Assembly: GCA_031216445.1 (NCBI GenBank)
Contig: CM062196.1
Location: forward strand, 3,666,001-3,730,000
Reading direction: 5' to 3'
Length of the DNA stretch: 64,000 nucleotides
Origin: Lateolabrax maculatus
Taxonomy: Eukaryota > Chordata > Actinopteri > Acropomatiformes > Lateolabracidae
Shown here: positions 1-11,209 of the stretch, piece by piece
How the letters are laid out: each line of letters begins with the position of its first letter
Position numbering within the stretch: the first letter of the stretch is position 1
The notes under the pieces: generated by a model
Database searches by the model: none
Told to the model about the DNA's origin: nothing
What the model saw: only the letters and a program-made list of their open reading frames with translations
Position numbers and translations under genes: made by a program

Positions 1-169
1 CATAGAAACAGCCATCTCAATGGTATTGGATAAATATCCCAGGGCTCTACTAGATGTAGAGCCAATCTACTAAGTGTAGATTGATGATGTGGGTATTATC
101 TTTGTGAAAATGAATCCTAAAAAAGTTTGAATGATTTGTATAACGACTTTAATGATGGTTGTGGTGACT

Positions 170-170
<1 letters not shown>

Positions 171-208
<38 letters not shown>

Positions 209-235
209 GTCATGAGGAGGAGGAGGAGGAGGAGA
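171..235. repeat. Microsatellite (TGA)n followed by (GAG)n
   Basis: About a dozen TGA/GAT triplets run without a break from 171 to 208. After a short spacer they pass into seven GAG triplets (214-235). Open frames across it are just poly-Asp, poly-Met or poly-His and poly-Glu or poly-Arg translations with no sign of a real protein. A compound trinucleotide array of this kind is likely length-polymorphic. Confidence 0.95.
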
Positions 236-360
236 GGGTGTATTCAGCCCCCTGCAGTTATTCTCGTTATCTTCTTTGCCCTCTTCCTCTTTCTCCCTTT
301 CTTCCTGCAGTATAATCATCACTTTCACCATCAGCAAACTTAATTAGATCTGCTCTATCC

Positions 361-733
361 CCGCTCTATCCGGAGCGCTTGTGCGTCGGACACCGAGCTT
401 GGATCAGAGAGGCAGAGAGCAGGCGAACGGAGGGAGGGATGTGTGCTGCCTTTCAGCTTTTCTGTAGACGTTCAAAGGGAGGTTTTATACAGGGATTGGA
501 TTAGAGAAATGAACACTATTGAGTCGCGAGATTCACTGGTTCCCAAACTCAAAGAGAAGCTGAAATCCCGTGGCACAGCGACTTGCAGATTCCGGAGTGA
601 AAGAATGAGTTGATTTGTCACGGTTTCATCACCATTTCTTGGGATTGGGTTGCTTTTCCTCTGACCCTGCCTTGCAGCCATGGTGACTTGTGAAGGACAA
701 CTACCTAATAGGAACAGACATTCTTTGGTCTAG
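361..733 (+). promoter_or_regulatory. CpG-richer block, possible promoter / 5' exon
   Basis: Between about 365 and 450 there are eight CpG dinucleotides in roughly 85 bp, against a strongly CpG-depleted background; further CpGs follow at 470-630. A 34-codon open frame starts at 509 and stops at 613. At 680 an ATG lies in an excellent Kozak context (GCAGCCATGG), directly after a long pyrimidine tract ending in TTGCAG at 678, so the same spot also resembles a splice acceptor. The frame from 680 stops after 17 codons (733). An AATAAA hexamer follows at 868. This could be a 5' untranslated exon, a terminal exon, or chance. No protein similarity is recognisable. The call rests on composition and signal context only. 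Confidence 0.3.
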
Positions 734-739
734 TGTTGT

Positions 740-1925
740 TTTTAGATAAGGATTTCTTTTTTTATTTGTTGCTTTTTTGTACTTTCCTGTTTTTAAGCTG
801 CACAGTTGCTGACCATTTTAAGTTTGTCTGCAAGCACAGGTTAAACTTTTTGTTTTTTAAAGTTTTGAATAAAAGATGACTTTTTTTTTGGAGAGTGTCA
901 CGGCTCATTACTTTTATGGATTCACATTGCATTTTAGGCAGTTTTTTAAAACACTGTTTTCATGTTTCAGAGCCCCCAGACTCATGTGCGGAGAGTGGAA
1001 GCAAGACCCCACAGCTCATATTCACACTTTCAAATAAATCATTCATCAAGTTGTGTGTGTTTGTGTGTGCAGGAGTAAATATGCTTACGTGCATGCTGCT
1101 TTGTGGGCCCAAGCAAGTGTGCTTGTTTATTTCTTCTTAGTAGAGACAGTCAAGGCAACAGAATTGATTCCAAATTGATGGAACATGAGGATGCCCATGC
1201 AAGACCAGATGTAAACCACCATCGCACAAGGACAAAAATCAAAGAGAATGTCACAGCAAAGGGCTCATTATAGCTCCAAAAAGATGCAGTAAATGTGTAG
1301 GCCACAGTGGCTGAGCAGTGACCTATAACAAGGAGTCATCCTTATGCTCTTTGAGGCTGCAGTCACCACAGATTGCAAAAGTGGAACCTAGGCAACTGCA
1401 TTCAGCCAGATGTCCTCCTGCAGAGGTTTTGAAATGTGGAAACCATGTAGAAATGTTACTTGGAATTCTGTGGTATTACTATGCAGCAATGGCAAACAAG
1501 ACATTATTTGTCATTCATTCTCACCATCTTGCTCCTATTCATGCCTGCTCCTATCTTGCTCCTATCATATCCAGGGGTAAGTAATTCAGTTTTTAGCAAG
1601 TTTTTGTCTTGCAGCCAGGACTACTGGAGGTAAACTGCGCACACTTGTTGGCCACTTGGGGGCAGCGGGAACTAGTTGTGATCACAGCATTGACATATTA
1701 TTACCTTTTAAGTTGATAGGGCAAACAGTGACTTGTTAACAAATCCAGCAGATACGAAGGATGGAGAACACAGTACCAACTCCCGAAGTAAATTCTGTCT
1801 CTTTAGCTACTAAATGCTTCAATATGTGCACCAGGTGGACTGCTTTAAGACATACATAACATAATAGAATGCCTTAAACATGCAATATAATTGTGTCAAA
1901 TATATGCTGATACTTACCACGTAAA
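740..1925. other. Unique non-coding stretch
   Basis: T-rich at 740-890, then ordinary AT-rich sequence. Open frames here are short and show no recognised domain. The one item of note is a CTCF-like motif near 1652, listed separately. Confidence 0.6.
1652..1667 (+). promoter_or_regulatory. CTCF-like motif
   Basis: The sequence CCACTTGGGGGCAGC at 1653-1667 differs by about one position from the core vertebrate CTCF consensus (CCA-C-TAG-GGGGC-A). A similar string also occurs inside several fish repeats, so this may be a repeat remnant rather than a bound site. Binding cannot be judged from sequence alone. Confidence 0.3.
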
Positions 1926-1928
1926 TTC

Positions 1929-1975
1929 CTGGCGGTGGAAAAACAACTATATTTACTCAAGTACTTAGCTGCACT
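1929..1975 (+). repeat. Terminal fragment of teleost short interspersed repeat (same family as 57121-57294)
   Basis: A GGCGGTGGAAA...TTTACTCAAGTACTT string matches the terminus of a common percomorph repeat, which I recall as starting GTGGTGGAAAGTAACTAAGT and continuing TTTACTCAAGTACT. Only about 45 bp remain and the copy is diverged. A longer copy lies in the opposite orientation near the right end of the window. Confidence 0.5.
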
Positions 1976-4020
1976 AATAATATAATGTTTTTACATGAAC
2001 TATGGATCAAATGACTGCATGGAATTTGAAAGGGGTAGTGACAGACCCATGAAGAATTATGACCCATATTTGCAGTTCCCCTCATCTCCACTGAGCTTTT
2101 CGATGTCTTTCAGCTCATTGTTTTGTTTTTTTACAACCCGCAACTTCACTTTGTTGATTCACTCTAAGCGCTCTCCAGATGAAGCTGAGCTAAGTAAGAG
2201 CTAAGATAAACCAACTGCACACTTCCTGCCCAGCACGTAGTGGCAGACAGACAGAGTTAGCAACCAGCTGGTGAACATATCAGCATGCACTGGGGCAGCA
2301 AGCAAGGAAACACAGCGAGCGGGTCACAGTTCGATCACAGGGCGAGCACAGATGAAGAGACACGTCACATTCACACATGCCGACAGTTCAGATTCTTCCA
2401 TCCACCTGACTTGAATTTTTTAAGAGAAGCAGAAAGAACTGGCGGGCAGCTCCAAGGGGACTGAGCAGAGGTGTGGAATCAAACCTTCTGCTTATCGTTA
2501 AGCAGCGCTGTGCACCACAGCACTGTCCAGCAATCATTACCCACTGCAAAATAATAACAACCTGCAAATGGTCTTGTGTTGACAAACAGCTGGTACACAG
2601 ACCGCGGGCGGAGGTCTCCTCTCTGCGTGAGTGTGTGTAACCTGAGTGGCGGAGAGGACCGAGGCAGTTGCATTTACTCAGCACTGAGACAGATAGTCAT
2701 TAGGGGAGGTAAACATTCACTTAAGCCTGAGCGTGCTCATTGATGCCACTCAAGGGTCTTTGTGAGGAGTGATCAGGGAACAGAGTGAAGCTGAGGTTTT
2801 AATTAGCCTGAAAACCTGACAGCCTTTGTCAGTGCTTTGTCACTGCAGTGTCGGCTTCACATGCTTTCTCCTCGTGAGGTACGAGATGGGAAAGATCCTG
2901 TGTTTGTTGACACTTCCAGACGCTCGATGAAATACATGCCTCGCTGTACTCCATGCAGGTGTATTTAGGCTCAAAAGTAAATCTTCAAAGTTATCTCCGC
3001 CTATGAGCCTCGATGGGTAAGACACCGCATCTCCTTTGTTTGGATAAATAGCACTAAGTGGCGCCGGATGCAAGTTAACTGCCTCTATGTCTCTATAAAT
3101 TATAAATTGCTACCAGTCAGTTGTGAAAAGGGAGAATCATCCTCACTTACTGTAATGTTGTCCACAGTACATATCTCAGCGGGGTCAGAGGCATGCATAA
3201 TGTGGTGATTAAAAGAGCCAATAGCCTGACAATGCTTTAATCAGAATGTGCATTACTTATTGTTCATTTGGGTCACCAAACTCACCATTAATCAACTCAA
3301 GAAAATGCTGAGCCTCTTTGTCCAGTCCTCTGGCTGTATCATCATTACACTTTTGTTTTTTTCAGTAGTTGTACAAGCAGAATTGCATGAGTATTCAAAG
3401 TTTTTAATTTGTTTGAGTCCAATAAATACCCTGTTTCTAATTAACTCTCTGGTTCACTGTGAGGTCTTGTGTTGTTCTCTGACTGTTTGAGACACATCAT
3501 TGTATTGTGCACATAGAGGAAAGTCAATAGGCGATGGATCAGTGATGCAAAGCTGTTTGAAGGCTTAACAGTAGATGTAGCCGTGGCTTCAGTGCATGGA
3601 TTATTTCCTATTAAAGACATATATTGGCTAGTTTAACATATTCAAACCAAATTCTCTGATTGTTTTTATATTTTGGGAATTTGACATCGACTTTTAATTT
3701 ATAATTTTTCAACTTTTCTCTTTTTCTTGATAGGCTTATTGTCTTCCCTGCTCCTCTTTACACTCAGTATTTATATCAGGTTGGTACGTGTGTCTACTTC
3801 TCAACAGTAGTTCATCATAATGTTGGATATGTGTGACAATTTGACAAATGAAGTTGTGAAAAGCAAGTCTGCATTCTGCTACATGAAAATGCATTAACAA
3901 CACAATTATCTGCAGATGTCATTTTCACCTGCCAGCAGCTCATAGGGGAAAACATATGTTAAATAAAGCTCTGTAAACCCATTGTGCAGTATATATTTAT
4001 ATACTTTTTATGTATAGACT
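1976..4020. other. Unique non-coding stretch
   Basis: Mixed-composition sequence with no open frame over 98 codons and no recognised domain. Some CpGs cluster loosely at 2430-2660 and 2980-3070, but not densely enough for an island. No transposon remnant is recognised. Confidence 0.6.
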
Positions 4021-4023
4021 GAT

Positions 4024-4066
4024 AACCCATACTGTCAATGCACACTGACAGTTGACAGTATGGGTT
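4024..4066. repeat. Perfect 15-bp inverted repeat (hairpin)
   Basis: The arm at 4024-4038 (AACCCATACTGTCAA) is the exact reverse complement of the arm at 4052-4066, with a 13-base loop. The pairing stops abruptly on the outside. The stem is too short for a typical microRNA precursor. It may be the decayed core of a foldback element or a chance product of an inversion or replication slip. Confidence 0.85.
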
Positions 4067-4069
4067 TTC

Positions 4070-5484
4070 CAATATGACCTAATTTCTGTTATTCTGTATT
4101 ATCATCATTGGGTTATTTAACATTTATGGTCTTGTTTCATATTGTCAAATTTGTTTTCAACCCTGTCTCCCTCAAAATACCAAATATATTTTGGAAGAAA
4201 TGTAAATTCTGACTGCTGACAAGTTACAAAAGAGGTCAGGGTGGGTGGTTAGGAGTACAAAGCTTCTCCCACGCCCCACCTGTTCAGGCGTAGCTTACTG
4301 AATAGGTTAGGAAAACAGTGTGATTTAATTTAGTTGTTTTTGCTAAAGTAGCAATCATGGGACTATAGCTGCATCTCGTTGTACAACCCTGTGTTGTAGA
4401 ATGATATGCCACATGTTGTGACGTTTAGGCAACTGAAACACTTATTGGAAAAAGTGAATGTGTGAATTCCCACGCTTCGAGTCAGCATTGACTTTTTCAA
4501 TATGCACCCAAGACAGCAATCTCTTCCTAAATCAATATATATCAGTTTGTATGTAATGCAAACACATTCTCAATTTAAAGTTTTTATGTATAATACATTT
4601 TGAACTGGGCCTATTTCTGTGATAATATAATGTACAAGTTTCATGCCCTTTCTTCATGCTTTCCTTATATTTTTCAGTGTAATTTATTTATATGTTGTTT
4701 TATAACATATGGTTCCTTTACAATTGCCATTACCAACTCATGCAAGTAGAGTATATTTGAAGCGAGAGAGAGAGAGAAATAATAAAACGTGTCAGTCTAT
4801 CCACAGAGGGAGAAGCTCATACCTCTCCTCATAGCCTCCCCTGATGCTCAGCGTCTCCCTGTTGTTGCCTCTCTTATTGAATGATTCTGACATTCACATA
4901 TTCAGTCAAGAATGCAGTGACAGTCGGTGTGTTTGTGTGCGCTCGGGCATGCGTGTGGGTATATGATATGATAAGGGGTCTGTGTGAAATCATTCCCTGC
5001 TGTTAAGGCTGGTAGACTTTTCACCTCATCTGGGAGTTGAGTTCATTTGCAGGAGAAAAATTGTTATTCACAAATGTGGCCACTCCAGTTGAAAAGCCAT
5101 TAACTTCAGAGATTGAAATATATAGTGTGCTGCATAGTAAAGAGTAAACATTATTTCATTTTTATTGAGTGGGAAAACACTGGGCTAACAAGCAGATGGC
5201 AAACTCCAGCATGGTCTGTCTTTCGAGATGTTGAGCTTATATACAGAATCACTGACAAGAAAGCAAGATTATAGTGCACTTGCTATAATAGTGAGGCAAG
5301 TATTGACACAATCCTCCAAACTGTTGAAATGATATTGCTTCACCCACTTCAACAATGTGAGTAGAGGGTGTAAGGAGCTGACAATACAAAGATTTCTGAT
5401 GCTGCAGAAAATGGACATTATTGTCAAACGAAAATACATACAGCAAAGTATCAAAAAGCATCACCTAATAGAATGAATCAGCAG

Positions 5485-5485
<1 letters not shown>
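4070..5485. other. AT-rich non-coding stretch
   Basis: Unique-looking AT-rich sequence. It holds a short (GA)n run at about 4763-4777 and alternating purine-pyrimidine TGTGTTTGTGTGCGC sequence near 4928. Nothing coding is visible. Confidence 0.6.

Positions 5486-5488
<3 letters not shown>

Positions 5489-5516
<28 letters not shown>
5489..5516. repeat. (AT)14 microsatellite
   Basis: An uninterrupted alternating AT run of 28 bp lies in AT-rich surroundings. It is a simple-sequence tract with no other signal. Confidence 0.95.
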
Positions 5517-5519
5517 TAC

Positions 5520-6330
5520 ATAAAATCTCAGAAAGATGTAAAATGTGTATCTAATGACTAATACTGCTTTGCAGGAATGTAGAAAAGTTAGATATTCCTC
5601 CTTTACACGATATTTATCCTGCCTCCTGACTCAGAAGGCTGTTTTATGTAATCTGTTTGTTGTAATTCCTCTGTATCGAACTGTTATGTTTGATTTTGAA
5701 AGTGTGAGATGCAGCTCTGCCTTTGACAACCATACATTCACGGTGGATTTTATCATGACACAGTCCATCTGGTAAATGACTGTGAGGCATTTAAACATTA
5801 CATTTTATTGAGAGAATATGTAATTACTGTCATGGGAGTTGTCATTCAAGTTGTTGTCATTGCCAAAAGAAAAAAAGATTTTATGAGTAAAATCATTAAA
5901 AGAGTTTATGTAACCACAGTCAGTCCTGAAAACTTCAAAATCAGTTATTGAGATAACCATGATAGCATAACTGATTTCCCATTCATGTTCACCTGATGAA
6001 TGCCCGCACTTGTTTGACATGTTTATTGGCTGAATGATCCCTTTATTGTTGTGTATATACCTAAATAAAGAAAAAAGGACAGATACAAATGGTTACTTAT
6101 CTCTCTGACTAATACGATAGCTCACTTTTTAGCTTAGCAGCCAGTTTCATTTTTGTCCAGCTGGGCTGAATCTTGTTAAGGGTCTCATAAAGAATGGTAA
6201 GAATGCTTATCTGACCAAGCAGATTGCTTGGCTGGCACTGCCCATTGTATAAACCTTGTTAGCGTTTTGTTTTCCTCCCTCTTCTGTTTTTACCTTTTCA
6301 GAGTTATTCCCCCTTGATGCTGGTCTGCAT
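5520..6330. other. Non-coding stretch
   Basis: AT-rich sequence without recognised genes or transposon relics. The short open frames at 5545-5775 (+) and 5805-6020 (-) have no recognisable motif. Confidence 0.55.
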
Positions 6331-6334
6331 TTCC

Positions 6335-6384
6335 GGGTGGGGGGTGGGGTGGGGGGTGGGGGGGGGGGGGGGGGGGGTGAGGGA
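6335..6384 (+). repeat. Poly-G / G-rich tract (potential G-quadruplex)
   Basis: About 40 of 50 bases are G on the plus strand. They include runs of five, four and six G separated by single T, followed by a 20-base run of pure G at 6358-6377. Any four of these runs satisfy the standard G-quadruplex pattern. Such tracts are prone to length error in sequencing, so the exact length is uncertain. Confidence 0.9.
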
Positions 6385-6389
6385 CCAAG

Positions 6390-6965
6390 GACGATTCATT
6401 CCCTCCGGGGAGAGAAAAGCAAACAATTCACCAGTGATAGAGAGACTTTTTCAAGAAAAAAAATCCAGTGTTAGTAGGACATTGTCTGGGTTTATAGAGA
6501 ACATAGGTCAGGGATAGAAAGTGTCCAGCCTCTGCCTGTGGTGGCTGGCAGCTGATAAACGACCTTCGCCAACAGCCTCCAGTCTTGTGCAGGGTCCAGC
6601 TGAATCACCCAAGAGCCCTGCTCCAATCGTCTCCATGCGGAGCACATATTGTATACAAGCCTGATTGGATTGCTATTGCTCACCCATTGTGAGTGTAACT
6701 CATCAGCGTATGCAAATGGCCCAAATGGCTTAGTGCGATCAGTATGTTTTGCACTCTGTGACAGTTGACACTGCATGTGAGATGCTCTTCTTTCCTTTCA
6801 GAAACGACAAAAATTACCATTACATTACTCTGACAGCTCCTACAGTATAAACTGGGCTATGGGTGTTTAAAGTTCAATATTTACTGCATTATTTCCTACA
6901 TTTTCAGTACTTGTTCTGCACTACACCACTGCTTAATGCATATTTTACAACTTTTAGCCACTGAA
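6390..6965. other. Non-coding stretch
   Basis: Unique sequence. A minus-strand open frame of 94 codons (6492-6776) has no recognisable domain. The trinucleotide GCC/GGC content is slightly raised at 6520-6620 but no gene structure can be supported. Confidence 0.5.
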
Positions 6966-6966
6966 C

Positions 6967-7290
6967 TGGGGCTGCAACTGACAATAATTTTGCTATCTTC
7001 TCATCTGACAATTATTTGTTCAATTATTCAGTAAATTGTTTAGTCTACAAAATGGCAGAAAATAGCAAAAAATGCCGATCACAATTTCCCATGGTACTTG
7101 TTTTGTCAGGCCAAAACCCGAAGAGATTTAATTAAAACACATAAAAGCAGCAAATTTTCATATTTGAGAAGCTGGAGTACTTTGGAAAATGCAAGTGCAT
7201 TTTTGCTTGTTAAATTATTTAAATGAAATCAATTATCAAATTTTTTGTCATTAAACTTTCCGTGAATAGATGAATCGTTTCAGCACTACA
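6967..7290 (-). mobile_element. Teleost short non-autonomous repeat (MITE-like)
   Basis: The left end reads GGGGCTGCAACTGACAATAA. The body contains, in order, a TTTAGTCTACAAAATGGCAG block, ATCACAATTTCCCA, GTCAGGCCAAAACCC, an AAGCAGCAAATTTTCA block, GAGAAGCTGGA and a closing TGAATCGTTTCAGCACTAC. This order matches the complement of a very common percomorph repeat, whose ends carry GGGCTGCAACTA termini and whose body is rich in ATCGATTAAT. The right end is decayed relative to the left. It has no coding capacity. Family assignment is from memory; a repeat-library search would settle it. Confidence 0.7.
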
Positions 7291-7292
7291 AT

Positions 7293-9010
7293 GAACACAT
7301 TTAAGATATTAAAGCAGCACTAATTGATATTTTTTTATATTAACATTGAATCAAATGAAAACATGTAATGTGAAAAGGTCGCTTGTCATAATGAAAACAC
7401 AGAAAATTATTCCGTAGTTCCTTTCAGTTGTGCAAAGCATTGCAGCCTCTTTTAAATTTTTTTCTTTTGAATATACAGCCCAACAGTCTCAATGTTTTGG
7501 TTCAGTCTCACAGCTCTCATCATCCTAATTTCCAGTTGCAGCAGGCAGTTGTTTTAAGTAAAGGAAAAACTGCCTGGCACCAAATCTCAAACAGACAAAG
7601 ATCGTGAAGAAAGTAGAATATAGCAATTAAAGACCAGGATATTTTTCTCAGCAGTTGGACCAAGAATAAAAAGGAAGGTGATTATGGGACTTACGTTCAT
7701 CATATCCATCATAAACAAATGAATGCAAATGTTGCTCCGTGTCTGCTAGGTGTGTAAGCAACTGTTTTCTAACACATGAGCCATGACAACTTAATAAAGC
7801 GATTGTACGTCAGGGTTGTTTTACATCTTATTTACAGCTTATTCCTCTGCCCCAGAGTGCCGAAAAATAAAGAAATGAGTGCTGATTTCAATGTTCCTCC
7901 TAATTTTTCCTCTTCCTCTTAATTCTACCATGGCAGCACCAAGCACTTTGGCCACCAAAATAAATGCTAAAGGAGCTACTTTTTGGATTTTATTATATCT
8001 GACTAATAAGTACTGTATGTCATATTTATAGCTTTAAAATATGGAAGATTATGCTTATAAAGAGGGCATGAAGACAGCAGCAGCACTTTGGCACAAGCAG
8101 CAGGACCATGAGCACATTGTGAGTGGGGAAAATCTAGGAGATAATGAGGTAAATATTGGACTTTTGAACACTTCGACTGTGCTGCACAAGATGTTTGCAG
8201 TAATTTTATGGTCATTGTTTGCTCACATTAGATCTCGAATGACCTCGTTATGGGTCACGACTGTTATGGGGGTGAAGCTGCACCAGCGAACTCGTTATGT
8301 TATAATGACATGCAAAAAAACGCCAAACTTCATCTGTGTAGAAAAGAAGATTTTCATTTTCAGGTAAACTAATATCTGTGCTTGATTGCATTGAATTTAA
8401 CCTTCCCTTATCTTCTCTTCTTTTCTCTTTTCACACTAATTCCGTGCTGTAGTCACCCCAGACAAATGAAATAATTATTTTCAAATTCCTGAGACTATTA
8501 CCTTAACAAATTGTGGGTATTGCTTAGTCATTTGCTGCAGGCTACAGTTGAGATAATACGGTGGCTGAGGTTGGAAATGTATTAGAATCTTAATAGAATG
8601 GAGACATGGACTTACTGAGATTTTTTCTTATGGTACTACATCCTGAAGCTGTGAATATTGCAAAAATAATCTTAGCCTACATCTCTTGTGTACTGCTTCA
8701 ACTTGTCTCATAAAAATGCTCATCATTTATAGATTTGTATATTTTTCATGTTGTGTGCGTCAGTTAGAAAAAAGAAATTCCTCCTCGAGTGATATTCCGG
8801 AGTTGATTTAGATCATCCATCTCATATGGAACGACATAATATCATCATTTTATCAGAGACCATATGTCCCTGCAATACTGAAATTACACAGCAGTGAGAT
8901 TTTAAACAGCAGACAACAGACTGCAGTGAGATTTAATGGAATGACTGCAGATGGACGAATGGTTGGAGCTAATGCAGCAGTGAGACGGACTGAACTGGTT
9001 AAATATAGTA
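7293..9010. other. Non-coding stretch
   Basis: AT-rich unique sequence. The longest frame is 108 codons at 8041-8367 (+), with no recognisable domain and no splice or codon evidence that makes it convincing. No repeats are recognised other than short A/T runs. Confidence 0.55.
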
Positions 9011-9017
9011 TATTCAG

Positions 9018-9068
9018 TCTGTGTGTGTGTGTGGCAGTTTGTGTGACAGACTGTGTGTGTGTGTGTGT
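9018..9068 (+). repeat. Interrupted (TG)n microsatellite
   Basis: Two TG runs, about 9020-9032 and 9052-9068, flank a short non-repeat spacer. Together they make a moderately decayed dinucleotide array. Confidence 0.9.
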
Positions 9069-9370
9069 TTGGCTTTGAGGCATGGCCAGATGCTGTTTTG
9101 GGACATGCTCTCAGGAGAATAAAAGGCTTGGCTCTCTAAGACCTCATCAGCTGCCATCAACACTGGGACAGTGGAGAGAAAACCAAATTACATCTGATCA
9201 CAAACACTTACCGAATAAATGGAATGTTGTGATCTGAGGGTGTTGCTGGAAAATGACTGACACGGGCTGGAGGAGACTGCAGGGACCTGAGCTGTCACAA
9301 CTCAGGCCAGGTAGTCGTAAAAAAGAAAGAAAATTATAAGAATTGTGAGAAGAGTGTGAGTGTTGGAAGA

Positions 9371-9580
9371 TAAATGGACTGCATTTATACCGCGCCTTTC
9401 CACCCTAACGGAGAAAGAGTACAGCATAGGACACCCTCTATCCTTACACCATTGAGTTCAAAGAAGGAAAAACTCCCCCCAGAAAAACAACTTGTAAAAG
9501 TGAAAAAGAGGAGGAAAACTCAGGAGCAGAGCAACAGAGGAGGGATCGCTCTCACAGGATGGACAGACAAAATCACTGTA
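9371..9580 (-). repeat. Teleost interspersed repeat fragment (composite)
   Basis: It begins AAATGGACTGCATTTATA, which is also the start of the repeat at 40640 and, in complement, the end of the one at 58925-59181. It then continues with sequence typical of another widespread fish repeat: ACACCCTCTATCCTTACACC, AAGGAAAAACTCCCC, then AGAGCAACAGAGGAGGGATC and CAGGATGGACAGACA. The 86-codon open frame over it is therefore repeat DNA, not a gene. The junction suggests either a chimeric family or one repeat inserted beside another. Confidence 0.6.
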
Positions 9581-9589
9581 TGTTCAAAT

Positions 9590-10585
9590 TACAATGACAA
9601 CATTTCTGATACATACACAAAATGCACCTTCTGATCCCCAGGCTCATGTTAGAAAATGTTTTTTATGTATTTGCTGGGCTTGGGCCACACACACTGTGAT
9701 GTAATGAAGTGTGAATGCACCTAAAGGGATTTTGTGCAATAGAATCTACAATTTTATGGTTAATTTAAAGTATTCATCATTGCAAATGGTATCACATTGA
9801 CATATATTGTAAATGCAATGGGCATTTTAAGAGGAAAAGCAAATTCTTCTCTAAAAGTAGAATTGATTTTTTTCTTACGGGTGGTTGTTTACCTCATGAT
9901 ACCTTTACTGACTGAAGGTCATGTTTTTCACACCTTTTTATTTTATACTGCATCATTACCCACAGAGCACACACTGGCCATATCCTTACACTGGGTGATT
10001 AGTTGTGTTTCGTTTTTAACCACACTCACCTTTTCTGCATTGGGCTTTGTTTAGTTAGTTCAAGTGGGACTTGCAGGAAAGGTAAGAAGAAAAGTTATTT
10101 TCTCAAGACTAAAAGTGCCCATATCTGTCTTTTTGAATATATTTCTTTTCACTTTGGCTTTCACGGGGATGTCTGAAGAAGGAAAAATGTGAAACAGTTA
10201 AACAGTACAAAATGAAACTGCACCACTAAGAGCCCATAAAGTAACATTTTCTGTGTTTTGATTGTTAGTGGAAGTGGCTCTGCAGTGCGACCAGCAGATG
10301 TTTTGACACCCTTCCAGCTCCTTCCCCTGCCTTAATATTCTCACAAGGGTCCTCTCCTGGTTTTATTTTTAACTGGCATGAATAAATTAATTACTTGAAC
10401 AGGAGCAACAAATGAAGCTCCTCTGTGAAAATAGAGGCATCACACACCACACTGCTTCGCACCAGTGCCGCGGTTTCAAGATCACACGAACACATACACA
10501 AATACAAATACACACACAAAACATGCACCTGCTCATAAATCTCTCCCCCGGAGGGACCCACTGTAGTTAATTGCGGTCATGTAAC
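9590..10585. other. Non-coding stretch
   Basis: AT-rich with short open frames only. ACAC-rich sequence at about 10490-10525 is a decayed CA array. Nothing else is recognisable. Confidence 0.5.
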
Positions 10586-10929
10586 TAGTGTGTAGTTACG
10601 TTGTTTAGCCTGAAAGTGATCAGTGCGAAGTGTGCGACAATGTCAACGACATCGCTCCCAGATTTATAACCAAAGGCATCAACTCCTTTAAAACAGCTAG
10701 TGTTTGGGCCGGGTCCCTTTGATACAGTTGGGTACGTCACCTTGGTTAATAGACTCCACAGTATTCGCTTATCTAAGCAAACGGTAAACTGGTTTGCCAA
10801 CTCCCTGTCAGCTAAAACTCAATGCGTCCAGTTTGCTGGGTCTTCCCTTTCCTTTGTCCCTGTATTGCAGGGCTTGTAGGGTTGTATCCCAGGACTAGGA
10901 GGTTACTGTTATCTATTGCTCTTTACAAA

Positions 10930-11200
10930 CGCTTGAATTCCTGCAGTCTGCCCTTGATGCTGCTCAGTTCCTTTTAGCCTAAATTACGTTGGCGTTAAAT
11001 GTGGACAAATCCAAAATCATGCTGAGAGTTCATTCTGAGGGAAATCACTCCTTCCCAGGCCTTCTTTTTTTACTTTACTCCTACTCGTTTATGCAACTAT
11101 GCAATTCTGTATTAGCCGGTTTATGTTGTTTGTATCTATTGTTGCAACAATGTTTTAATGTTACCCTGGTTAAATAAATGAAAAATGAATAAAAAATGAA
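10930..11200 (+). pseudogene. LINE (non-LTR retrotransposon) relic: reverse-transcriptase fragment and 3' tail
   Basis: One frame from 10941 reads LQSALDAAQFLLA, then a stop at 10980, then ITLALNVDKSKIML. This matches the conserved stretch that follows the catalytic YADD box in fish non-LTR reverse transcriptases, with the usual pattern LQ-ALD-...-LNxxKTKxMLF. The YADD box itself is not present upstream, so the copy is rearranged or 5' truncated. Beyond the coding part, TTGTTGCAACAATGTTTTAA and CCCTGGTTAAATAAATG followed by short A-rich repeats (to about 11200) look like a LINE 3' untranslated end. It is inactive. The exact clade (L2, Rex or relative) cannot be fixed by eye. Confidence 0.65.
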
Positions 11201-11209
11201 GGCAGAAAG

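Noticed and set aside
127..343. Overlapping frames with poly-Asp, poly-Met and poly-Glu
   Set aside because: Direct translation of the trinucleotide microsatellite.
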